This document shows, one piece after another, positions 34,228 to 44,999 of a stretch of DNA of 64,000 bases (positions within the stretch are counted from its first letter, which is position 1; every line of letters starts with the position of its first letter). Origin of the DNA: Cordylochernes scorpioides. Its lineage: Eukaryota > Arthropoda > Arachnida > Pseudoscorpiones > Chernetidae. Location: NCBI GenBank assembly GCA_030710605.1, contig CP092869.1, positions 7,273,866 through 7,337,865 of the forward strand, written 5' to 3'. The translations under genes were made by a program, and so were the position numbers. The notes beneath the pieces were generated by a model that was not told the DNA's origin, did not search any database, and saw nothing but the letters and a program-made list of their open reading frames with translations.

Positions 34228-35876
34228 GTCTCAACAGATTTAAAATTAAGAGAAACCCTGATTGCGTTTATGGAGAAAGGGATGTGAATGCACGCCACTA
34301 CGTCTTGGATTGTCCAAGGGTAGTGGGTGTGCAGGAAGAGAGAAGGAGGGCGAGGGGCGCGATCGAGAGTAAGCTGCTGAGAAATCACAGCAAGCTTCTT
34401 GAGAAAGCCCACGACGTGGCAGCTGAGCTTTTCCTCAGCTGTGAGTGAACAGAGTCGACCGGGAGCTGCCTCCCCGCGGTCCCTGCTGGACACAGTAGAT
34501 AGTTTCCTATTTTGCTGTGATTAAAGGCCACCGGTATAGAAATCCTTCCAGACACGTTGTCTGGGAGGTGGTGTTTCCAGGTACAATGTCCAAGCACTAT
34601 CTTGGATACCGTTACTTGGCTTATGAGTTGAACAGAATAGCAGCGAAGGGCATGCTTCGCATGCCGGCTTGTGGACTGAAAGGTCTGGGTGGCCATCTGC
34701 TTCTAGGGTGTACCAACTGTGCTTAGGTGGGATCCTCCAGTTCTTGTTTATTTTGGCTACTGTTTCTATTTCTTTAAAAGTAAGTTTATTTTTCTGTAGC
34801 AAGGGTTCTTTTGTGCCTTTTTTCGCTAGCGCATCAGCAGCTTCATTGCCTTCAATGCTAACATGTAAGGGTATCCATTGAAGGTGAATTTTTGAGGTAT
34901 TGAGAGTTTTAGGAGATAACCAATTATGTTCCTGCTTACTTTGTCTCTAAGTTCCCCTGTGTGACTCAAGTGTTGTATGGCACTTCTACTATGAGTAAGA
35001 ATCCATATATCGTGATGTTTAGTATTTCTGATGGATTTTAAGACTTCATAGATGGCTATAAGTTCTGATCTGAAGATTGAGCAAAAATCTGGGTTTCTTC
35101 TGTTCATTTTCTCATTGCCATTTGTGGGTTTAATGAGAGAGCCACTGCCAGTGTGTCCCAACTCGTCTCTGCTACCATCGGTATAGATAGTTATTGCATT
35201 TTTAGGAATTTTATTAATTATTTCTAATGATAATTGTTTTAAGTATTCTGGATTTTGGTATTGTTTGTTGGTGGGTTCGTTTAAAGTGGCATTAAAAATA
35301 ACATTTTGTTAGTGGTTCGCATGTAGATATTTTTTCAGCTGAATAATATTTTTCCACTTTATATTTTAAAAATCCATTTCTTTTGGCCAGGTGGAGAGGG
35401 CCTTCTTTTTTGAGTCTTATATTGGGTTCCCAAATAAGTATGTAATTGAAAGTTCTGTGTTTATTTCCATAACTCTTGATTTTTTTGAAATATTTTGGCA
35501 GATTGTAGCTTATTCTATCCTTTAAGGGCATAATGTCTGCCTCGCAAAGTACAATATTATTAGGGCAGGTATTTCGAAGACCTGTAATAATTCTAGGTGC
35601 ATTTAGTTGTATCCTTTCCAGTGTTTTTAGATTTGTTTCAGATGCTGTACCATAGATTTGATATCCATATTCCAAGATAGGTCTCATTAGAGATGTGTAA
35701 GTTAATTTTAGTGTTGTTGCTTCAGCTCTCCACTCTTCCTCAAATATATTTCAAGATTTTTAGTCGGTTTCTTCCTTTTCTAACAACTCCTTCAATATGC
35801 TTACTGGTTTTAATTTCTGGATCCAGGGTGTAGCCGAGATATTTAGGATGTTTATTATATTGTAATTGTTGTTCTT

Positions 35877-36173
35877 TCAGAATATATTTGGTCTTATTTT
35901 GTATAGTTTCTTATCGGTAGTAAAAAGACAAGTTTCAGATTTTTGGGGGTTAAATTCTAATTTATGTTTATTAGCAAATTTTTCTAGGTGGAGAATAGTC
36001 TTGTTCAAATCTCTTTCAGCTTTTTTCCAGTTAGTGTTGCTGCTCCATAGATTAATGTCATCAGCGAAAAGTCCAATATTGGTTTTATGTGAAAATTTGT
36101 CTTCTATGCCTGCAATAAATAGGGTGAAGAGAGTTGGGCTAAGGACTGATCCTTGTGGTAATCCTTGGTACAA
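35877..36173 (-). pseudogene. LINE 3 reverse transcriptase catalytic part
   Basis: 98 codons including LPQGSVLSPTLFTLF and GLFADDINLWSS (catalytic FADD). Followed at 35292-35687 by the RT-RNase H connector (RPILEYGYQIYG, TLERIQLNAPRIITG). Confidence 0.8.
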
Positions 36174-36333
36174 TTTGAAGGTTTTAGATAGAGTGCCATT
36201 ATATTTGACCCTGATCTATATATTTTTAAGGGAATCATTTATCCAAGTGATAGCTTTTCCATCAATTTTGAAATGTTTGTATAATTTTGTAATTAACTTG
36301 TTTTCCATACCTTATCAAAAGCTTGTGTAAGGT

Positions 36334-37164
36334 CTAAAAAGCAGCTATGGTGTGGTTAGTTGGCTTTTTGTTTTGTGCATCTTTTACCTTTTGTGTGAAA
36401 AATAAGAGTTGGACTATTGTCCCATGTCCTTTCCTAAATCCATATTGTTCTTCTGGTAAGAGATTTCTTGTGTCGGGGTGGTAGGTGAGTCGTCTAAATA
36501 TAATTTTTTCCATTAATTTGCAGCAAATATTTGTGAGGGAGATAGGTCGGTAGTTTTTTGGGTCATCAGCAGATTTGTCAAGTTTTTTAATGGGAATTAT
36601 TGTTGCATTTTTACAGTCTTGAGGCAATTTTCCAGTTTTCCAGGAGTTATTGAAAATATTACGAAGTCTTTCTTTGCCAATTTTGCCCAAGTTTGATATC
36701 ATTCGGCCATGGATTCCATCTGGCCCAGGAGTCTTGTTTAGGTCAGTGTTTTCTAATGCATAAGCTAGCTCTTTCATATTGATTTTTTTCATGGAAAATA
36801 TTATGAGTGCTGGTGACATTTTTACAGTCATGAATAATCTTTCGGGCCTTTTTTCAACCTTGATTTTACTACTTATTTGATATGAATTACCTAAAAGATT
36901 GACAGCAATTTTTTCATTAGTTGCTGGTGTACCATCTGTATTCTCAATCATATTTGTGTTTTCAGTTTGTGGCTGGACTCTGCCAATTTGATTTGCCAAA
37001 TTCCAAAGTTTTGTATTTGGGTTTCTTGGGTTCAGGTTTTCACAAGTTTGTTTCCATTTTTCCCTTTTCACATTTACGTATAATCTTTTTATTTTTGCAA
37101 TCACAATATTCAATCCAGTTCTACAATTTGTTTGGTTTTGGGTGCACTTTTTTGTGTAGTTCAT
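36334..37164 (-). pseudogene. LINE 3 reverse transcriptase N-terminal part
   Basis: 276 codons with an ATNEKIAVNLLG linker, TPGPDGIHGRMISNL, PKNYRPISLTNICCKLMEKI and EEQYGFRKGHGT motifs. It ends shortly before motif A. The continuation with PQGSV and FADD boxes is at 35877-36173 in another frame. Confidence 0.8.
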
Positions 37165-38612
37165 TTCTTTTAGTTATAAGTGTTTGAATATTTTTTGCCT
37201 GGTGTGTGTAATTTGGAATCCATTTCTTAATATAACCTCTTGGTATTGAAACTTTGGCTGCTTTAATAATGGTGTTTTCGAAAGATATCATATTAGCCTT
37301 TTTGAAGTTCCATAATTTTTCTTAATTGAGCTAGTTTTGGTCTTGGTGCTAATTTCTATCAAATTAGGCAAATGATCACTTTCAAAACCTTTTAATATTT
37401 GCTATTTGCATTTGTGGAAAATGTCAGGATAGTAAAAACTTATATCAAGGGTTTGTGCAGTATTATAGCTGTAGGAATGATGGGTAGGATTCCCATCATT
37501 TAAGCACATGAGAGAAAGCATTGTCGTCAAATATGTTTGATAGTATTTTGCTTCTTGGGTTTGGCGTAGAACATCCCCATAGTTGATGTTTGGCATTAAG
37601 GTCACCTAAAATAATAGTGTTGTCTGAAAGAAATTGAGCCATTGTTCCATCGTCAATAAATGTATTGTTTGGAGGGTGATACATATTGTATATGTTGATG
37701 GCTTTGTTTTGATTGAAGTAGACTTTGATACCTTGGGTTTCGAGGTCTAATGTGTTTGGAATATTAACGGTTATGTCCTCATAGTACAAATTATTGATTA
37801 AAAATGCTAGGCCACCCCCTTTAACAGCATATACAGATGGATCTTCAGACCTTACCCTGAGTAATGGAGGGGCCGGAATTAACATAATACTGCAAGATGG
37901 AACAAACATCAAAATCAAAGAAGGAGCAGGATAGATTTCGTCAAACTTCACTTGTGAACTGACAGCTATCTGGAAAGCCCTTGATGTATGCCTTAACCAA
38001 CCATCCCTGCATCAAGCAGAAGGAATTTTAATATACAGCGACTCCATATCCGCTCTAGAAGCAATTCAGAAGGGCAATACTAAAATCACACAGAAAATAC
38101 ACTCGTTACTTACCCAACTGGAACCATTGGAGAATAACTGCATTCTACAATGAATCCCTGCCCATGCTGGGATCAGGGGTAATGAAATGGCATTCGAATT
38201 GGCAAAGGAAGCCAGAAAGTTGAGCCAAAGGAAAGAACAAATGTCATTATTTGACGCTGATTCTTTGTCAAAATACAAGATAATTAAACGAAAAAATAAG
38301 AAAAGATCAAAATGCGAAATAAACTCTGAGAGAAAAATGACAAAAACTATAACAAGACTTAGAACAAAACACTATAAAGGAATGACAATACATCCAGATG
38401 GCACAAGAACCTATAGGGCATGCAACAATTGTCCTGGTGTGGAACTTACACCTACCCAGATATTCTTATAGCCAGCAATGGCCGCAGCCTTGCAAAAATT
38501 AGACATAGACCCTGAGCAGAAGCTTTACACACCTAAGATAGTGGACATTGCTGCTGCTGTGATGGAGATACATGGATACATCTGAGGCTCTTTATTGGAC
38601 ACGACAACAACA

Positions 38613-38769
38613 ACAGCATTCCAGAGTAAAATAAATTATCAGAGTTAGATACATATTTTTCAAATGAATTAAAATAAATATAATCGATACTGAGTGAGAG
38701 TTGAATTAAAAATATTAGAAATTTATTATCTTCGGAAACAAACCGTATCTAAAATATCAATTTTCTTTT
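38613..38769. other. Transposon sequence flanking LINE J1 3' end
   Basis: Matches 46874-47044 (inverted). Starts at the LINE target copy 'cattccag' and runs to the right TIR. Proves that the LINE sits inside the transposon at the same site in both copies. Confidence 0.75.
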
Positions 38770-39164
38770 TGCTACATGTTTTAATTTGCATTTACCTATT
38801 TTACATATCTCTGATTGTATTTGAAAATCGTTAACCAATTCTTCATACTTTTGGCGAAGTGGTGTTTTATTAATTTGTTATTTGATATTATTAGGGTTCT
38901 TTCCTGGTATTCAAAAAGGAAAAATACGTGTGGATCAGTTATATTTTTCAATTTATCAAACAATTTGGCCGTTAAATCTCTGATTCTGGTAGAGCGCCAT
39001 CTGGCGAATAAAATTGTAACTAAAATCAATTTCGAATTTTACATTATTTGCCATAAAAAATCCCATTGCATCCTGAACACAATGGTGTTTACCGCATTGC
39101 TCTAGCGCGAATATTCGCGGAGTTATTAATTTTTAAAGTTGTGCGGGACTTTTGGATCACCCTG
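38770..39164. repeat. Right ~395-bp TIR of mariner-like copy 1
   Basis: Inverse of 25949-26345. Ends GGATCACCCTG then TA. Confidence 0.85.
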
Positions 39165-39235
39165 TATGTAAATATGAATTACACATATCCATCATTCGTT
39201 ATGTAACACTTGAAAGAGATTCTATTGTTATAAAA

Positions 39236-39340
39236 TAAATAAAGCTTCCAGGGTTAAGTTTCTTGTTCAACATTTTATTTCCAAGCTTTCAGACTTGTTA
39301 GTCCTTCAACAGGAATATCACGTTAATAAATTGATAAATA
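39236..39340. repeat. Family O repeat with decayed hammerhead-like fold
   Basis: Minus strand: a CUGUUGA core-like box, stem II GGACT/AGTCT-type, GAAA and self-complementary AGCTT. A6 of the core is changed. The inverted partner is at 40033-40135. The family A and B insertions lie between the two arms. Confidence 0.5.
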
Positions 39341-39724
39341 TATATATGTTATATCAAAATATTATTTTATTTAAAATTATATTTCATAGATTCAAATATT
39401 CTGTTTATATCTACCACCAGATGTCGGGACTTTCCCTATATAAAACTGATTGTTGTGTTTCCCGATGGCCGGCTCAAACCTTTTGTACATTATGTAAATA
39501 AGTTTTTCATTTTTTTAGATTCTTACGCCTTAATGCAGGCAGTACTTTTATCAAATTATGTTTTTATATATTTCTTTAGCTCAATTAGATGCAATTACTG
39601 ATCAAAACTATTTTTATTATTATAATTTCAAGATTTTAACCTTGACTGCATTACCATAGCATAACCCTCAAGATAATCAAAAATCAGCAGAGAATCTCAT
39701 TATTTTCTATATAACATATATATA
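39341..39724 (+). repeat. Family A repeat, copy 4
   Basis: Best-preserved ends: TATATATGTTATAT at the left and ATATAACATATATATA at the right, i.e. a ~15-bp inverted pair in TA repeats. Core at 39395-39540. Confidence 0.75.
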
Positions 39725-39727
39725 GTA

Positions 39728-40030
39728 TGGAAGCAATGGTCGCCTCTCCCGTCAAAATTAACGTCAGAATCTGACGCCATCTATTGACCGTCGCCGCAAC
39801 TAGCGGCATCGGGTCGGTGACAAAGCCACAACACCAACTTTGGCAAACTGATAAGCGTCCACCTAGAGACCATGGTTTCGGGCTAATGGCCCTCGTCAGT
39901 CTAGGGCGGACTTTATTCCATGAGATCCACACGGGATCTAATGGAATCTTCACAATCTACCAAAGAGGTGTTTTGCTGGCAATGTGGCTGGGCCAAATCC
40001 ATCCAATTCCATCTATATATATAGTATATA
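39728..40030 (-). repeat. Family B element with complete hammerhead
   Basis: Full-length single-copy form. The 'cgcctctcccgtc' end, 'ctgacgccatctattgacc' and 'acaccaactttggcaaac' come first, then the hammerhead (39857-39911, minus), then 'gcggactttattcc', 'tccacacgggatctaatgg' and the 'ctggcaatgtgg...ccatct' end. It is non-coding. The copy at 45600-45922 has the same layout with a mutated ribozyme core. Confidence 0.75.
39857..39911 (-). ncRNA. Type I hammerhead ribozyme (predicted)
   Basis: On the minus strand, 5' to 3': outer stem I GTCC, loop GC, inner stem I CCTAGA, core CTGACGA (39899-39893), stem II GGGC-CATTA-GCCC, GAAA (39879-39876), short self-complementary stem III CCATGG, then U and C17 (GUC), inner stem I TCTAGG, single T, outer GGAC. 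Every invariant hammerhead position is present. Both halves of stem I (6 and 4 bp) pair perfectly across an asymmetric internal loop. Predicted cleavage is after C at 39868. Known hammerheads of this minimal stem III type occur in Penelope-like elements and metazoan retrozymes. Activity is not shown. Confidence 0.8.
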
Positions 40031-40032
40031 TC

Positions 40033-40135
40033 ATCAATTTATTAGCGTGATACTCCTGTTGAAGGACTGACAAGTTTGAATATAAAAAGTTTAACAAGAA
40101 ACCTAACCCTGGAAACTATTTATTTGATAATGATT
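40033..40135. repeat. Family O repeat, inverted partner
   Basis: Inverse of 39236-39330: 'gtgatactcctgttgaagg', 'actgacaagtttgaa' and 'cctaaccctggaaac'. Confidence 0.5.
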
Positions 40136-40229
40136 AAATTGTATCCTTGTGTGGATGTTTCCACAATTTAAACATTTATTATGAGTTACAAGTAGACAGT
40201 AAAATTTATAAAAAAAGAGTCCGTGGTTA

Positions 40230-40440
40230 GCTTTTCTTGATTAATCAAGAATGGGTATTTGGCCAATACTGGAATAATAAAAAAAATCAACGAGAATAGT
40301 TGATATTTATTCCGATAGATGGCGAAAGCCATCACCAACTTTCAGTTGCACTATAAGAAGATGCCTTTTTAATAATTTATACACTTCATCCCAGTACAAT
40401 ATCACACACATCATTTGTACTATTTTTTCACACAGTATAA
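40230..40440. repeat. Family H/N repeat fragment
   Basis: Contains 'cttgattaatcaag', 'gatggcgaaagccatc' and 'cagtacaatatcac', all arms of families H and N. No complete hammerhead is present. Confidence 0.5.
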
Positions 40441-42462
40441 TTTGACACAATGTATATCTGAATGGAAATTAGGATACCATTCCTAAAGCACTTTATTCTA
40501 TCAAATTAAAACAAAAACTTAGCATGTATATGTTCTTTATTGATGTTTTTATATAATAAAAAACAATAATCTCGTGTTATAAAGTGTAACATTTAATTTC
40601 TCTAACATTTAAACCTACGCCATTATAGATAACATCGCCTTGAAACAAAAGTTCAATCAGAAATAAAAGAGAGAAAAAGAGAATTAAAATTAAACGGTTA
40701 ATTCCTGGGAGAGAGATTTAAATAGTGAATTAGGATGGAGCATAATTAGATAATTATTTAATGAGAGAGAGTTTCGAGTTAGAAAAAAAACTAAATAATT
40801 AATAGGTAATTTGGTTTTGTATGTGTATGTGTGTTGGTTACGCAAAGACGCTTTTTTTTCATGAAGAGATGTCCCCAAACAGGGGCCTTTATTTTCAACT
40901 ATATTGAAGAAAAGCGCTGTATTTTCTAGTATAGACATTGTATCAATGTAAATTCGAAACTATTTTAGACGCGTATGATTCTTTTTGAAATTAAACAATT
41001 CCTACTGCCCTTACTGCAATGGAAAAATAAATGGGAGGGCCTGGCTCATCAGTGGTGAACCCTCCCAGCGGTTTCGCCAGTTTAATCTACCATACCGCTG
41101 TTATATTGCATTTTCTATCTTCCTTTTATAGTGATATTGATGCTAGACTCTTGGAATGAATATTTTAGATGAACTATAGACATAAGCTTTGAGGACAGTA
41201 GAATTACATATAATTATAAATATATAATATGCTTCGAGCAATCGCTCTTCCGAAAATATCAAATTGGGTCTTTTATTAGAACATTTATATTGTATCAATG
41301 TGTAGATTGGAATTATAAATAATTTCTTTTAATCATTTTCACAAGAAATTTTTTACATGGAGAGATGCCCCCAAACAGGGACCTATATTTTCAACTATAT
41401 TGGACAAAATCTGTTATTTTCTAATAAAGCTAGTGTATCAATGCGCAAGTTGGAATTATAAAGAATTTCATTAATATTTTTTTCACAAATGTGCATATAT
41501 AATTAAAGGGAATTCACTAATTAGACCTAAAAGGAAAAATTAGATATTTAAATAGAAGGAATATTTTAATAGTAAATGAGATATATTTAGAAATAGTGGT
41601 TGAATAGAATGTATTAAAGTTGTATGATAAATGGTGATGTCTTGTCCTCCATGGAAAGGAGAGGTACCATTGCCCAGTTAGTCAGCCACATTTCAGAGTT
41701 CCCTGTTCACGGTTACCGTAGCGGTCGGGGCTCACGACACCGTACTACAGGGCAGTGTGTGATAAATGGAGTTCCTTTCCACTTCCTTAAGTTTTGTTCA
41801 TGAGTGTAGATACTTTCATTATAAATTGAAATAAACAAAAACACGAGAGGTTTTTCTACATCAAATAAACCTCGTGCAAGAAACCTTGGCTCAAAAACCT
41901 TGGATTATTCTTGATTCTCTTGAGGGCATGATAATCTTGAGTCCCATGACACTGATGCAAAGTAAGTATACTGTTTCGGTTCACTGGTTCCAAATTAACT
42001 TTAAGGTACCGCTCAAAAAGAACAACCTAGCTTATGATATTGACAACAATGAATAATATTTGTGAAGGTTATTCACGTATTAAAACAAAGATTGAGATTG
42101 GATTAGATCAAGAAAAGGTGATTTGACAAAGGAGAGGAAGAGTGGTTGCTCATCAGATGAAGCATACATAACTGATTCCTCCTGTAATAAGCTTGCAATA
42201 CAACTTGGAATCAATATTTTGGGGTGTATCCATAGGATTTCAGAAAGGCTAAATCCCATAGATTGTGGTAACAACCAAAAAACTGTTGAATATTGCAAAA
42301 ATTGAGATGCAATTGATAAATAGGAATGTAAAGGAGGTTATTTTAAGCCAAGAGAGAAATAAAAAGGGGAGTTAAGTTTACTCTTTGAAAAGGATAAACA
42401 ATAAAGATTTGACACCAATTGTTTGCTTGGTTTGAATTTCTGGATTTCCATAATCAACTTGG
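40441..42462. other. Repeat-rich upstream region of CLIP-like gene
   Basis: Contains a direct duplication (about 40855-40965 and 41340-41460; 'ccccaaacaggg.cct', 'ttttcaactatatt'), with a family C MITE between them (40950-41235). 41640-41780 is a GC-richer unassigned block followed by a family F end. 41860-42460 has short frames (for example 42123-42305, 60 codons) but no recognised domain. It may include 5' leader of the downstream gene. No core promoter is evident. Confidence 0.4.
40950..41235. repeat. Family C MITE
   Basis: Carries 'ttcgaaactattttagac', 'actgcccttactgcaatgg', 'gctcatcagtggtgaaccc', 'agcggtttcgccagtttaa' and the 'cataagctttgaggacag' tail. Confidence 0.75.
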
Positions 42463-44343
42463 ATGACGACTCCTAAGACCAGCAAGCTCTCTACCCGACA
42501 GTCAGCTTCCATCAGTGTGTCTAACTTCTCCTCGTCTAGCCACGGTACTTCTGAGGAAGGCCACAATTTCAGTGTGGGGGACCGGGTGTGGGTAAATGGT
42601 ACTAAACCTGGAGTAATACAGTATCTGGGTCCTACAAGGTTTGCTGCAGGGGAGTGGGCTGGAATTGTCTTAGACCAGCCTTTGGGGAAAAACAATGGTA
42701 CTGTAGATGGCATTCAGTATTTCCAATGTGATCCTCTCTACGGATTGTTTTCTAAGACATCTAAACTTGCCCGTGAACCATTAAATCCATTCAACAACGG
42801 CGCAAAAACAAGTTCCCAGCAGCTTCAACTTGGGAAGAAGGTGAGCCTTCAAACATCCACTGGCCCCAAAATTGGCCTCCTTCGTTATCTTGGCCCAACT
42901 GAATTCGCAGCGGGAGAATGGGCGGGCATTGAGCTGGATGAACCCAAAGGGAAGAATGACGGTTCAGTTGGTGGCAAGAAATATTTCACCTGTAATCCCT
43001 ATCACGGCCTTTTTGCACCCAGTCATAAAGTAACACCAACAAATGCATCTGAAAGTGCAGTTTCTTTACCACCATCCAATCAGCATAAGCCAAGGAAACC
43101 CTTTGCTAGAAGCAATTCCATTATCTCTTCCATCGGTTCAGGAAGGAAAGTGAAAACGAGCGCAGTTAGAATAAATAGATCCAATTCCTCTTTGGTCAAC
43201 AGCTTGGCAAGCAACAAGTTGAATGAAGTTCTTCAGGAGGAACAGCAACAGCCTGTGAGAGACAACTCCCAGACAGACCAAGCTGAGAAACAGAACGTCA
43301 TGCTCAGACATAAATTGAAGGAACTGATGGAAGGAAAGAGGCATCTTGAGTATAATCTTCGAGAGGCCCTTGCTACAAGTGAACAGGAACGGGAATCACT
43401 TCTCCATCAAATTGAGGAGCATGAGAATCATCTAAAAGACCTTCATTACAGACTAGAGGAAGAATCAAACAGCAAAGTAGATCTAAGTGATGTCAAGCTA
43501 GCAGAGATTCAGGAACAGATTATCAAAAAGTATGAACTACTTCTACATATGGAAACCTTGGTGGATCAGCATCAAAAAGATTACATTTGTACCCGCGCAG
43601 AACTGGACGATCTCAAAGTTCAAAGAATGAAGGTCCTTGAGGAGTTAAAGTCTGAAAAGCACTTCTTAGAAACCGAAATCAAACTGCTCAGCCAGGAATT
43701 AGAAGAAGAACATCAAACGGTGGAATCCCTTCAAAATGAACAAAACATTTTGCAAATAACTCAGCAGGAACTTTGCGAAGAATTAATACAACTTGCTCTG
43801 GTGACTCAGGAGAGAGATGTTCTACAGACAAGAGTTTCAGACCTTCAATCCAACCAGCAAATATTCAAAAACCAGATTGCAAATCTCCATCATCAGAATT
43901 CAATCTTACACTCAAACGAAAAAGAATTAGCTGCTATCTGTGACAACCAAAAAATCGCCTTAAACAAAAATGCACAGATAGTATCCGAATTGGAAGAAAG
44001 GGTGGCTGAACAGAAAGAGGTTGTTCTTCAATACCCTCAAATTCTGGAGGAAAGGAGAACTTTGGAAAAGAGGGTGATGGAACTTCAGCATGCTCTGACA
44101 GAAAGCCATATGGCGGAGAATTCAATCACAGATCATCATACCCTACAGAGTCAGATTGACTTCCTAAACAGTGTCATTGTTGACATGCCCCAGAAGAATG
44201 ACAGGCTCAATTCCCAGATAGAATTTATGGAAAATTCCGTGGAAGATTCAACAGGATCCTCTAATACACCTTTCAGAATCCCGCCAAGGATCTTCTGTGA
44301 TTTCTGCGAGAGATTCGACAGTCATGATACCAATGACTTTTGA
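42463..44343 (+). CDS. CLIP-170-like CAP-Gly protein, intronless copy
   Basis: 626 codons in a single uninterrupted frame; an in-frame TAA lies four codons upstream of the ATG. Two CAP-Gly domains (residues ~36-102 with GKNNG, ~123-190 with GKNDG) bind microtubules and EB-protein C-terminal tails. Next is a Ser/Arg/Lys-rich basic stretch (~200-250), a long coiled coil (~270-590) for dimerisation, and a C-terminal zinc knuckle starting [13 protein letters not shown]. This is the CLIP-170/CLIP-190 plus-end tracking layout. Animal CLIP genes are normally split by many introns, and the coiled coil here is shorter than usual, so I infer a processed retrocopy of a short isoform. The knuckle lacks its last Cys. 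The final Phe and stop come from an adjoining repeat (family E), which apparently truncated the gene. Still open and therefore possibly expressed. Confidence 0.85.
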   Translation: MTTPKTSKLSTRQSASISVSNFSSSSHGTSEEGHNFSVGDRVWVNGTKPGVIQYLGPTRFAAGEWAGIVLDQPLGKNNGTVDGIQYFQCDPLYGLFSKTSKLAREPLNPFNNGAKTSSQQLQLGKKVSLQTSTGPKIGLLRYLGPTEFAAGEWAGIELDEPKGKNDGSVGGKKYFTCNPYHGLFAPSHKVTPTNASESAVSLPPSNQHKPRKPFARSNSIISSIGSGRKVKTSAVRINRSNSSLVNSLASNKLNEVLQEEQQQPVRDNSQTDQAEKQNVMLRHKLKELMEGKRHLEYNLREALATSEQERESLLHQIEEHENHLKDLHYRLEEESNSKVDLSDVKLAEIQEQIIKKYELLLHMETLVDQHQKDYICTRAELDDLKVQRMKVLEELKSEKHFLETEIKLLSQELEEEHQTVESLQNEQNILQITQQELCEELIQLALVTQERDVLQTRVSDLQSNQQIFKNQIANLHHQNSILHSNEKELAAICDNQKIALNKNAQIVSELEERVAEQKEVVLQYPQILEERRTLEKRVMELQHALTESHMAENSITDHHTLQSQIDFLNSVIVDMPQKNDRLNSQIEFMENSVEDSTGSSNTPFRIPPRIFCDFCERFDSHDTNDF

Positions 44344-44660
44344 TGGTGTCTGCTGGGGAAGAGTAGAGCTCATCAATGGATGAATTATTATTAATGTCTT
44401 CTCTTCTTCTTCTTTCTTATCTCCACTCAATCACACTAAGGTATCAGGCTTATAAATCTTGAGACTCTTGATGGTGTCTGCTGGGAAGAGTAGAGCTCAT
44501 CAATGTATGAATTATTATTAATATCTTCTCTTCTTATTCTTTCTTATCTCCACTCAATCATATTAAGGTATCAAGCTTGAAAGCTTGAGACTTTTGATGG
44601 TGTCTGTCGGGGAAGAGTAGAGCTCATTAATGGATGAGTCAATACAGTCAATAATGTGTT
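44341..44660 (-). repeat. Family E tandem duplication at 3' end of CLIP-like gene
   Basis: Two full units (128 and 126 bp, starting 'tgatggtgtctgctggg' at 44341 and 44469) and a partial third at 44595. Each holds 'agagtagagctcat' and the GAA-type tail 'cttctttcttatctccact'. The first unit supplies the stop codon of the upstream ORF. Confidence 0.75.
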
Positions 44661-44736
44661 TTGCAGGTTGACACTTAGTACATAGTGGGAAAACACATCA
44701 CACTCTTATATTATGATACATCAGCATGCCATCTGT

Positions 44737-44895
44737 TATGAATATTCGAAACTATTATAGACACGTATGATTCTTTTGAAAATTAAACAATTTCTACTGC
44801 CTCCCTTTAATTTTTCCATTGCAGTAAGGACAGTAAAAATTGTTTAATTTTTAAAAGAATCATACGTGTCTATAATAGTTTCGAATATTCACATC
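44737..44895. repeat. Family C perfect-ended palindrome
   Basis: The left arm 'gaatattcgaaactattat', 'agacacgtatgattctttt', 'aattaaacaatttctactg' is mirrored on the right; the centre retains only CCTCCC and 'ttgcagtaagg'. It is a minimal foldback derivative of the family. Confidence 0.8.
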
Positions 44896-44999
44896 ACACT
44901 CTATTTGAGTTTGGTCTTATTACCTTGCTTCTAATCTATAATCCAAATTGTGTTCCATATCATAATATGAAAGTAAAAGAATTAATGAATAAAGAGCTA

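Larger units (their letters stand above)
32124..34735 (+). mobile_element. R1-like LINE, 5'-truncated
   Basis: GC-richer than its surroundings. Order: RT N-terminal part (32133-32348), RT (32394-33293), frameshift in a G-run near 33262, thumb region, RNase H (33604-34227), then a CX-H-C zinc-finger-like C-terminus (about 34260-34320) and a 3' UTR to about 34735. RT followed by RNase H and a terminal Cys/His finger fits R1/I-type LINEs. It is inserted in, or rearranged with, LINE J1. Stops at 32346 and 33351 and a damaged catalytic motif make it dead. Confidence 0.8.
34736..37821 (-). mobile_element. LINE 3 (jockey-like), 5'-truncated, minus strand
   Basis: Reading on the minus strand from 37821: endonuclease part (GGGLAFLINN, then ILGDLNAKHQLWG with the EEP catalytic Asp-Asn), RT (DPKNYRPISLTNICCKL, QGLPQGSVLSPTLF, LFADDINLW), connector (RPILEYGYQIYG), then an RNase H remnant (FRSELIAIYEVLKS and THSRSAIQHL) to about 34740. 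Frames are broken at several points. It is distinct in sequence from LINE J1 and lies tail to tail with the R1-like LINE. Confidence 0.8.
28215..38612 (+). mobile_element. LINE J1 (jockey-like), interrupted copy
   Basis: Non-LTR retrotransposon inside transposon copy 1. Segments: 28215-30036 (endonuclease GEFNAK motif, then TYLSKSTGTESAID and SDHRPI; reverse transcriptase), 31460-31532, 31798-32123, and 37822-38612 (RNase H with EL-AIWKAL, YSDSISAL and NEMA motifs, then RACNNCPGVELTPTQIF and the (ACA)n tail). A conserved 3' target flank 'agcattccag' follows. The interruptions are a Tc1-like element, an exon-like fragment, an R1-like LINE and a further LINE. About 360 bp that copy 2 retains is missing at the R1/LINE junction. 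The 5' end of endonuclease is deleted. Frames are broken, so it is inactive. Confidence 0.75.
25949..39164. mobile_element. Mariner-like transposon, copy 1, 13.2 kb with nested insertions
   Basis: The ends are inverted, beginning CAGGGTGATCCAAAAGTCCC on the left and its inverse on the right, for about 395 bp each. TA flanks both sides; the match at the flanks actually extends to ten bases (TATGTAAATA, 25939-25948 and 39165-39174). Content in order: TIR, region homologous to 50340-51020, family C MITE, decayed transposase (minus), LINE J1 (plus) carrying further insertions, TIR. It shares TIRs, transposase and the LINE junction with 46478-51422. Removal of the later insertions would leave an element of a few kb. 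Confidence 0.8.

Noticed and set aside
34826..35161. Independent RNase H gene on the minus strand
   Set aside because: It is the 3' part of LINE 3, with connector and RT directly upstream in the same orientation.
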